Origin: Psychromonas sp. CD1
GTDB lineage: Bacteria; Pseudomonadota; Gammaproteobacteria; Enterobacterales; Psychromonadaceae
Assembly (NCBI RefSeq): GCF_002239585.1
Contig: NZ_NDFH01000003.1
Span: 1,054,001 to 1,118,000, forward strand
DNA: 64,000 nucleotides
Direction of reading: 5' to 3'
Of this stretch, positions 29,194-37,500 are shown one piece after another (within the stretch, counting starts at the first letter, position 1; each line of letters starts with the position of its first letter). Position numbers and translations under genes: made by a program. The notes under the pieces are model-generated. The model saw only the letters and a program-made list of their open reading frames with translations. It was not told the origin of the DNA and did not search any database.

Positions 29194-29721
29194 TTAATCA
29201 TTAAACGTAACCATGCCAATATAAGGTAGATTACGATATAGTTGATTAAAGTCCATCCCATAACCAACCACAAATTTATCTTCGATTGAAAATCCTTGCC
29301 AATCAATTTTTACATCAACTTCTCGACGAGAAGGCTTATTAAGTAACGCACAAATAGCAACAGAATTAGGATTACGTAATAACAACATTTCTTTTATTTT
29401 TGCTAATGTATTACCTGTATCAACGATATCTTCCACAATAAGCACATCTTTATTACGAATTTCTTCGTCTAATTCTTTTAAAATTTTAACTTCACCTGCA
29501 ACAGTACTACTACCATAACTTGAGGTTGCCATAAAATCTAGTTTAACCGGAATAGTTAAACGTCTGGCGAGATCGGATAAGAAAATAACCGATCCTCTTA
29601 ATAACCCAACGAGTATAAGTGACTCACTATCTTTATAATGCGCATCAATTTGTAATGCCATTTCTTTGACTCGTTTCTCTATCTCATCTTCAGAGATCAT
29701 TGTTGCAATCGAATGATTCAT
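29194..29721 (-). CDS. hpt: Hypoxanthine phosphoribosyltransferase
   Basis: A 175-residue purine salvage enzyme: hypoxanthine (or guanine) + PRPP to IMP (GMP). The PRPP-binding motif is VLIVEDIVDTGNTL (about residue 95), and VGLLRGSVIFLSDLARR and DFMATSSYG are typical. ATG 29721 gives MNHSIATMISEDEI, aligned with E. coli Hpt. It is the first gene of an hpt-yadG-yadH-methyltransferase run. Confidence 0.95.
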   Translation of the reverse strand: MNHSIATMISEDEIEKRVKEMALQIDAHYKDSESLILVGLLRGSVIFLSDLARRLTIPVKLDFMATSSYGSSTVAGEVKILKELDEEIRNKDVLIVEDIVDTGNTLAKIKEMLLLRNPNSVAICALLNKPSRREVDVKIDWQGFSIEDKFVVGYGMDFNQLYRNLPYIGMVTFND

Positions 29722-29996
29722 ATTATACCTATTTACTTAATTAACGGGCGATTGTACCACTATTCAACATCGCTTAAATGAAAAAAATGTCAATAGTACG
29801 CATAAAAAATAAACGCCTTACATCAAAAAACAAGATTAATTATTCCGGATATCCAATGTGATGAATATTCCAATCTCCCTAAAAGCAGCGTAATCTAATA
29901 ACATAGTTGATGACAAAACATAATAATTTTAATGGTGTTTTATAGTCATGCGTTACAAGATCTTCTTTACCATATATAAATTCGTCAAAAAATCCT

Positions 29997-30602
29997 TTAT
30001 TGACACCACCTTTTGCTTTTTGTATGTTTTATTTTTAAGTGATCCAACAAACGTGCCACCATAAAGTCATGTAACTCCACAATAGATTGCGGGCGATGAT
30101 AAAAACCAGGTGCTAATGGCATGATGGTAACGCCTAATTCAGAAAGCGTTAATAAATTACGCAAATGCAAGGTAGAAAATGGAGTTTCTCTTGGCATGAT
30201 AATAAGTTGCCCGCGCTCTTTAAGCACAACATCTGCGGCACGCTCAATTAAGGTCTTTGATAAACCCTGTGCAATCGAGGCGAATGTCCCACAACTACAC
30301 GGACAAATGATCATCTTCTTTGGTGCGGATGAACCAGACGCTACAACTGAAAACCAATCCATACGGCCCAAAACAATAATTTGCTGTGCTTGCGTATTAA
30401 AACGTTTTTCTAAAAAAGCATTTAAGGCTTCTATTTCATCAGGCCACTGCTCATCAACTTCTGTTTTTAATACTATTTTTGCAGCGTCAGATAAAAGCAA
30501 ATAAATTTGGCAATTACTTTTTACTAATGTATCTAATAGACGTAAAAAATAACCACTACCTGATGCTCCCGTAACCGCTAATGTTACTTTATCTAAAAAC
30601 AT
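29997..30602 (-). CDS. ubiX: Flavin prenyltransferase UbiX
   Basis: A 201-residue enzyme that builds prenylated FMN, the cofactor of UbiD decarboxylase in ubiquinone synthesis. Family features: LAVTGASGSGYFLRLLD (FMN site), VVASGSSAPKKMIICPCSCGTFASIAQGLS, and RETPFSTLHLRNL with the GxxIMPLAPGFYHRP block. It begins 8 bp after mpl on the same strand, so the two are likely an operon. Confidence 0.94.
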   Translation of the reverse strand: MFLDKVTLAVTGASGSGYFLRLLDTLVKSNCQIYLLLSDAAKIVLKTEVDEQWPDEIEALNAFLEKRFNTQAQQIIVLGRMDWFSVVASGSSAPKKMIICPCSCGTFASIAQGLSKTLIERAADVVLKERGQLIIMPRETPFSTLHLRNLLTLSELGVTIMPLAPGFYHRPQSIVELHDFMVARLLDHLKIKHTKSKRWCQ

Positions 30603-30610
30603 AATGAACC

Positions 30611-31951
30611 CTACAGATTATCTAATAACTTCTGATGTAAATTTCCAAACCCACCATTACTCATTATCAAGATATGATCTCCTGGAACAGCAATATCAAC
30701 TAATTTATCGACTAAGTCTTCGATATCTGTTGATATATCAACTTTTTTACCTTGCTCAAGAAACAAATCAGCAATAGACCACTGCATATCAACACTTTCA
30801 TAAAAATAAATAGCATCTGCAACAGAAAGCGCATTTACAACCGCTTCTTTTTGTATACCTAAACGCATCGTGTTAGATCTCGGCTCTAATACCGCAATAA
30901 TTCGTGCCTCTCCAACTTTCGCTCGTAAACCTAATAACGTAGTATTAATTGCTGTCGGGTGATGCGCAAAATCATCATAAACGGTAATATTATTTACCAC
31001 GCCTTTAACTTCCATCCGCCGCTTAATACTTTTAAAAAGACCTAAAGCTTGCGTTGATATTTCTGGCGTAACACCCACATGCCGGGCGGCGGCGATGGCA
31101 CCTAAAGCATTATTAATATTATGCTCACCAATTAAAGGCCAATTAACAACCCCCCCAGCTTTACCATTAAATAAAACTTCAAATTTCGAGCCGTCTTCTT
31201 GAATCTTATTAATAGACCAATTCTCACCTAAATATTCAACTTCACTCCAGCAACCCATATGTTTGACGGACATTAATGCATCATCTTGATTAGGGAAAAA
31301 AATACGCCCACTTTCAGGAACTGTTCGTATCAAATGATGAAATTGTTTTTTTATCGCATCTAAATCATCAAAAATATCCGCGTGATCGAACTCAAGATTA
31401 TTTAAAACTAACGTCCGTGGATGATAATGCACAAATTTAGAGCGCTTATCAAAAAAGGCGCAATCATATTCATCGGCTTCAATTACAAAAAAAGGCGTTT
31501 CACCGAGACGTGCCGATAAACCAAAATTGTATGGCACGCCACCAATTAAAAAACCAGGTTTCATTCCTGCATATTCTAATATCCAAGCCAGCATGCTTGC
31601 AGTTGATGTTTTACCATGAGTTCCCGCCACCGCTAAAACCCACCTATCTTTTAAAACATTTTCTAATAACCATTGTGGACCAGAGATATAAGGCATTTGT
31701 TTGTCTAAAATAGCTTCAACACAAGGATTACCTCTACTCATTGCATTACCAATGATTATCATATCCGGCTCGCAATCGAGCTGACTCGGGTCAAACCCAT
31801 GAATAAGTTCAATGCCCTGTTCTTGCAATTGTGTACTCATTGGCGGATAAACATTTTTATCCGACCCCGTCACTTTATGACCTAACGATTTGGCAATAAT
31901 AGCAATGCCACCCATAAAAGTTCCACAAATACCGAGAATATGAATATGCAT
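30611..31951 (-). CDS. mpl: UDP-MurNAc:L-Ala-gamma-D-Glu-meso-DAP ligase (murein tripeptide recycling)
   Basis: A 446-residue Mur-ligase-family enzyme that attaches recycled murein tripeptide to UDP-MurNAc. It opens MHIHILGICGTFMGGIA (UDP-sugar P-loop-like), has the ATP-binding GTHGKTSTASM at about residue 110 and FDDFAHHPTAI-type block YDDFAHHPTA. These distinguish Mpl (ICGTFMGG) from MurC. Upstream neighbour of ubiX. Confidence 0.95.
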   Translation of the reverse strand: MHIHILGICGTFMGGIAIIAKSLGHKVTGSDKNVYPPMSTQLQEQGIELIHGFDPSQLDCEPDMIIIGNAMSRGNPCVEAILDKQMPYISGPQWLLENVLKDRWVLAVAGTHGKTSTASMLAWILEYAGMKPGFLIGGVPYNFGLSARLGETPFFVIEADEYDCAFFDKRSKFVHYHPRTLVLNNLEFDHADIFDDLDAIKKQFHHLIRTVPESGRIFFPNQDDALMSVKHMGCWSEVEYLGENWSINKIQEDGSKFEVLFNGKAGGVVNWPLIGEHNINNALGAIAAARHVGVTPEISTQALGLFKSIKRRMEVKGVVNNITVYDDFAHHPTAINTTLLGLRAKVGEARIIAVLEPRSNTMRLGIQKEAVVNALSVADAIYFYESVDMQWSIADLFLEQGKKVDISTDIEDLVDKLVDIAVPGDHILIMSNGGFGNLHQKLLDNL

Positions 31952-32000
31952 AAAAACCTCAAAAAATGATAAGACTCAGAATAACTGAAAGTGACACTAT

Positions 32001-32034
32001 AAAAAAGGATGAACATTTTTTATGTTCATCCTTT
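32001..32034 (-). terminator. Terminator of ppaC
   Basis: On the minus strand AAAGGATGAACAT pairs with ATGTTCATCCTTT across a short A-rich loop and ends in a run of T. It lies about 70 bp past the ppaC stop and 50 bp before the mpl start, separating the two genes. Confidence 0.85.
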
Positions 32035-32105
32035 CACGATTCAAAAGTTAAAACCTATAATTTTCTTTATTAAGTACATTAAATATCGTTTATACGTTAG
32101 AAAAA

Positions 32106-33023
32106 CTAACTTTCGAATGCACTCTGCAAGAATGGAATAATTTGTTTTTTACGGCTCACTACACCTGGTAGTTCAAATACATTTCCCTCAACGCTACTGT
32201 TTAATGCGTTAGCCACTTTATCTGCATCCTTCGATATTATCAAAGCAGTCGTATCTAATGTTGTAATATCAGTTAAAAGTACAAGGGTAGAATGGTAGCC
32301 TTTATCTGCCTGTAGTTGTCTCATCTCAACTAACATTTCATCTTTTTTCTGTAAAGCCACTGTTAATGATGTTAATTCTAATTGCCCTATCGCTATTTTT
32401 TCACCCGCCATTTCAAATACTTTTTGATCGCGTAAAATAAGCTCTGCTGCTGAAACATTTTTAATATCTGATTTTGCTTCAAATTGAGCTTTTGCAAAGA
32501 CCTTAATATCATCCACACCCGCTATTTTTGCAAGTGCAAAAGCGGCGCGTTTATCTAGTTCAGTAGTGGTAGGTCCCTGAAAGTTTACCGTATCCGAAAT
32601 AATAGCGCCCATCATCAGCTTAGCAATAGCAGGCTCGGGACTTTTTTCATGAAATTTATACATGTTGTAAACAATTGTAGCGCTACACCCCACCGGCCAG
32701 ATCCAACATTCTAATGGTTCAGAGGTAGTAATGTCCCCTAATTTATGATGATCAACAATACCACGCACTCTAGCTTTTTTCATATCGCTAGTGCCTTGCC
32801 CCCAATCCGAATAGTCAACAATGAAAATATCTTCACCCGCAACCGATGTGCGGATCTCAGGCTGTTCAAATCCAGCGCAATCTAATAAAAATAAAGCTTC
32901 AGGATTCGGTTTACCTTGTAGAATCGGTGTTGCAGGACGGCCAATTTTATTAAAAAGTGCAGCAAGAGCGATCGCACTACATAAACTATCACAGTCAGGA
33001 TTTTGATGACCAAGTACTAACAT
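32106..33023 (-). CDS. ppaC: Manganese-dependent (family II) inorganic pyrophosphatase
   Basis: A 305-residue DHH-superfamily enzyme that hydrolyses pyrophosphate to drive biosynthesis. The N-terminal DHH domain has GHQNPDCDSLCSA (His/Asp Mn ligands), VDYSD and VDHHKLGD (about residue 93); the C-terminal DHHA2 domain follows. ATG 33023 (MLVLGHQNPDCD) is the family start; the frame runs on to 33056. Family II enzymes are uncommon among gammaproteobacteria outside vibrios and relatives. Confidence 0.94.
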   Translation of the reverse strand: MLVLGHQNPDCDSLCSAIALAALFNKIGRPATPILQGKPNPEALFLLDCAGFEQPEIRTSVAGEDIFIVDYSDWGQGTSDMKKARVRGIVDHHKLGDITTSEPLECWIWPVGCSATIVYNMYKFHEKSPEPAIAKLMMGAIISDTVNFQGPTTTELDKRAAFALAKIAGVDDIKVFAKAQFEAKSDIKNVSAAELILRDQKVFEMAGEKIAIGQLELTSLTVALQKKDEMLVEMRQLQADKGYHSTLVLLTDITTLDTTALIISKDADKVANALNSSVEGNVFELPGVVSRKKQIIPFLQSAFES

Positions 33024-33285
33024 ATTAATATATCCAATTAAGTAAAAGTAAAACAATGTTGATGGATTAAATTATGATGTATTACGTCAATAAGCACCCA
33101 AAGGTCATTGAACACTATCGATAATTAATGCCTATAATTCATCTATATTCTATTATACGCCTATGATACCTAAAATATATTCTCTGTCACTATTTCAAAA
33201 TAGGATAACAAACCACCCCGTGATCATTTAATAAACAAAACAAAGCAATATCAGACATAGCACCCTATTTTTAAACTCTCGATCC

Positions 33286-33618
33286 TTATTGTAATTGCTG
33301 TTGCCTCTCTAAAATAGAAAGTACCCGATAGTGCTTTTCATTATCTTCAATGAATTGTTGGTAATAGCGCCGGTTTCTAACACAAAAATAAATATCTCTC
33401 CCTGTTTTTAATAATAAACAAGTAGCAGATATATCTATGGCGGGTAACTCATTGTCTAATTGGCGTAATGCTTCAGCATCTCTATACGCTTCTATACGAT
33501 CCCGTTTTGCATCAAAAACATCGTTACGGATTAAACTTCCCTTTGTTTCTATATGAACTTCACCCGCGTAGACAACCAATGAAATAAAAGACAATATAAG
33601 TAAATATTTAATTTTCAT
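33286..33618 (-). CDS. Small secreted protein of unknown function
   Basis: About 110 residues. It starts with a signal peptide (MKIKYLLILSFISLVVYAG, cleavage likely after the small residues near 20), then a charged, mainly helical mature part with two cysteines (SATCLLLK, IYFCVRNRR), possibly a disulfide, and a Gln-rich tail. Starts at ATG 33618 or 33624; the open frame extends to 33702 without a signal-like N-terminus. I do not recognise the family. The blocks ETKGSLIRNDVFDAKRDRIE and YYQQFIEDNEKH could be used for a search. Predicted periplasmic. Confidence 0.6.
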   Translation of the reverse strand: MKIKYLLILSFISLVVYAGEVHIETKGSLIRNDVFDAKRDRIEAYRDAEALRQLDNELPAIDISATCLLLKTGRDIYFCVRNRRYYQQFIEDNEKHYRVLSILERQQQLQ

Positions 33619-33722
33619 GTACATACTTTTTAGACTCCATAAAGATGATAAGCAATTTTTTAATCCATTAGAATACAAATAAACCCATTCTTTTTTATGC
33701 ACTCTTATATTAAGACTAGCTA

Positions 33723-33802
33723 CTACCTCTGAAAACTTCTATTTTATATCATACTAAAAACGCTACCTCTGAAAACTTCTATTTTATATCATACTAAAAA
33801 CG
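33723..33802. repeat. Perfect 40-bp tandem duplication
   Basis: The 40-bp unit starting CTACCTCTGAAAACTTC occurs twice head to tail (33723-33762, 33763-33802) with no mismatch. It ends 21 bp before the CdaR-like start, so it changes the promoter/leader spacing of that gene. Confidence 0.97.
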
Positions 33803-33823
33803 CTTCAAAATATGGAATATACT

Positions 33824-34540
33824 ATGCAACTCAATAAAGAAATGGCTGAAAAAATATCCATCAGATCGATGCGGATCATTCAACATTCAGTGAATGTTAT
33901 GGATGAATTCGGCTTCATTATTGCATCTGGCGATCCAAGCCGAATTAATTGTCGCCATGAAGGCGCTTCACTTGCTATTAACGAAAATCGAATTATAGAA
34001 ATAAACCACGCGATGACACAACAACTTCGAGGCGTCAAAATCGGCATCAATTTCCCTATTTTATTTCAAAATAAAATCATTGGTGTTGTCGGCATTTCTG
34101 GCGAACCCTCTCATGTGCGCAAATATGGAGAGTTGGTTAAAATGACAGCTGAATTGATCATAGAGCAAGCTGCATTAATCACTGATATTCAGTGGAATAA
34201 ACGCCATTTAGAAGAGCTTGTTTTGCAACTGGTCACATCCTCAGATTTAAGTGAGGTACAATTACATAGCATTACACAACGTCTAAAAATAGATCCATTA
34301 CAAGAACGTATTGCCATTGTTGTCAAAGTGAATCCCGATAACGGACAATGCTTATCGCTCGAACATTTACAAAAAGTCGTACAATTACTGAATGCACAAG
34401 AACGAGATCTTATGGTGGCCATTGTTTCTATATCTAGAAATGAAATCTTAGTATTAAAACCGACTCAATTTAAAAATAAAAAATGGTGTTATAGTGCAGA
34501 GCATAACTGCATCTCTAATTTAATAGCCGTACTTCACTAA
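33824..34540 (+). pseudogene. CdaR-type sugar diacid regulator lacking its DNA-binding domain
   Basis: A 238-residue protein whose first ~130 residues match the CdaR (Diacid_rec) sensor domain: MRIIQHSVNVMDEFGFIIASGDPSRI, HEGASLAI, IGINFPILFQNKIIGVVGISGEP, VRKYGELVKMTAELIIEQA. Full-length CdaR has ~385 residues with a C-terminal PucR-type helix-turn-helix; here the frame stops mid-way and a terminator follows at once. No glycerate or glucarate genes are nearby. It is probably a truncated, non-DNA-binding remnant, though a free sensor domain cannot be excluded. ATG 33824 has GGA six bases upstream. Confidence 0.7.
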
Positions 34541-34543
34541 ATA

Positions 34544-34571
34544 AAAAAGCCAGTCACTTGACTGGCTTTTT
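34544..34571. terminator. Bidirectional terminator after the CdaR-like gene
   Basis: AAAAAGCCAGTC / GACTGGCTTTTT with a 4-base loop: a textbook intrinsic terminator between the CdaR-like frame (4 bp upstream) and the convergent carboxylase gene. Confidence 0.92.
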
Positions 34572-34590
34572 GTCTGATAACTTTATTTTA

Positions 34591-37500
34591 TTAAAGTGGC
34601 GTCACAATGTATAACAAGTCACCACTAGAAACTTGTTGACCATTATTGTTAATAATACGCTCGATACGGAACTTAGTATCGTGAGCATAAAGCTCTGCAT
34701 CAGGTTGATTAAAGCTTGATAATGTAATGGTTGAGAACATTTTCATTGCCTCCATCAAGCCTAATGTCTGCTCAATATTAACAATGTCCCCTTCTAATAC
34801 AAAGTCAGGCTCTGCAGGTGAGGAAGCGCGATAGAAAATCCCCGCACTTTGCGCAATGACTTTCAATTCATTACTACCTTCAACTCGAATCGAAACTGCA
34901 CTGCCACCCGTAGATGCTGACGCTTCTATTTCTTTTATCATGACATCTTGATCTAATCTAGCCATAAATTTAGGCAAGTACGTTGTATCATAAATACCTT
35001 TTAAGAATACCTCATCTTTTAAAATACGCAGTAACAAAGGTATGTTCGTTGCGATACCCGTAATTTCCACTTTTTCTAAGAATTTAATCAGTTTAGTTAT
35101 CGTATCATTTCGATTTTTACCCGAGCAGATAAATTGCGCCACTAAACTATCATAATAAGGAGAAACCTCTTTAGAACTTGCTATCATTGAAATAACTTCA
35201 ACATCATCTTGCTCTGGAATAATACATTTTTCTACTTTCCCAGGATACGGTAATAATTGCATGACTCCCTTCGCATCAAGTGTTGCTTTTTCAGCCGTCA
35301 CCCGAACTTCAATCGCATAACCTTTTTTAACGGGTTTCATATCCGCAATGCTTTCACCTGACGAAATGGCATATTGTGCACTTACGATATCAACACCTGA
35401 TGTGGCTTCCGTTACCGGATGCTCTACTTGAAGACGCGTGTTCATTTCCATAAAATAAATAGCATCTTCATCAAGATCATAAATAAATTCAACCGTACCT
35501 GCACCCATATAATCAACCGCATTGGCAAGGCTTTCGGTGTATGCCATCGCCTGCTCTTCTAATTTTTTAGGTAGCATTGTCGATGCAGATTCTTCAATTA
35601 TTTTTTGATTATTACGTTGTACTGAACAATCACGAATACCTAAGACACGTGTGTTGCCATATTTATCACGAAGTAATTGCACTTCAATATGTCGTAATGA
35701 TGTAATGTATTTCTCAAGATAAAGATCACCATTACCAAAGGCACTACGCGCCTCAGCAGATACTTGCGCAAAGCCACTGAACATATCTTCCGCTTTTTCA
35801 ATAGCAAGAATACCTTTACCCCCTCCACCATTAACAGCTTTAAGCAATACAGGATAGCCAATGCCATTGGCTATATCGAGAGCTTGCTCTGCTCCCGTTA
35901 ATATTCCGTGCGATCCAGGTACAACTGGAACACCGTGATCTTGCGCTGTTTTTATGGCGTTTGATTTATTACCCATCGTTAACATACTGTCCATGCTTGG
36001 ACCAATAAAGTTAATACCATGACCAACACAAAGATCTGCAAATTGGGGGCTTTCAGACAAGAAGCCAATACCGGGATGTAAGGCATCTACTTCTTCATAT
36101 TCTGCAATTTTCAAAACTGAATTTGCATTTAAATAACTTTCATCTGAAGTATTACCACCAAGACAAACTAAACGATCTCCAGCTCCTAACATATTTGCAG
36201 GTACCGAGGTCATATCAGGATCCGAGGCAACCAATACAACTTTAATATTGTTTTGTTGTGCGATACGAATTAATTTAACCGCAGTACAACCACGTGCATG
36301 CACTAATACTTTTTTCACTGGCTTCATTAATTGACGAGGATCGACTTGAGAATATTCATCATCAACAAGGCTACACACAGGTACAAATCCCGTTAATGCT
36401 CGTTGAATCGTTTCTTCAATCGATATCGTTGGCATTGGCATATTTGCATCAATATCGGTTAATTTAGCATTAAGATCATCAGAAAAAGGATTGATAACTA
36501 AACCATCCATTGCGCCAGGTACACGAGATAAATAGTTAGATAACGTTGATGTGGATGGTAAGTATGCTGGCACAACCATTTGTCCCGCAAAGGGCATATT
36601 CGTTCCAGATAGATAATAGGTTTGTACCATTGGATGCGTTACAAAACTTGCTTGTGCACCACCCGTACAGTCTCCATAACCAAATACTAGCACCGGTAAA
36701 TCATTATCACGAATAAAACGAGTGATTCGATCGTTGACAACTGCCATAGAAAATAGCGCACCCGCACCTTCTTTGGTTTGCATTCCACCCGAACTAATAA
36801 AAGCGACAACCGGTAAATGTTGTTTTGCACATTTAACTAATAATGCACAGAATTTTTCAGCGCTGGCCATATCAAAAGCACCCGCCTGAAAGGCAAGGTT
36901 AGAAAGCGCGATACCCACTTTTTGCTTTTCACCGCTTTCGAGTTTAAATTCACCGATTCCAGTCACTAAACCACAAGGTTTAATGTTTTTATCTAAGGCA
37001 TCTTCAACCGATAAACGAAAACCTGGAAACTCTAATAAATTGGCAGTCATTAAATCTTTATTGGACTCTTTAAAGTTAGTAAAAAACTTATCCAAAATAA
37101 CTTCATAGTAATTATTCTTTTTTCTTTTTTCAGTTTTTAATACCGCTTGAATTAATAGATCTTGATAGCCCATTGTTAAACGGTTCCAGAAATCTTTACG
37201 TCGTCCAATGCGAACAGGATTAATGACGCCATTATAATCTGCAATATTTTCTCTACTTGCATAATACGACGGAATGATTTTTTCAAATAAATAGGTCAAT
37301 ATAACAAACAAACTTGCATTCATTTGTGGGGCGCCAATACTTTTCCACTCTTCGACTTTAGCTAGAATATCTGCTCGCTCACTTTGATCTGTAAAGTAAC
37401 GTAACCAAAGATGGAAACTCGCTTTTAATTGCTCATAATTATCATCACTAACTTTATTTAAGGCCGCTTTTAATGAACTGCGCACTAAAGATGAAATCGA

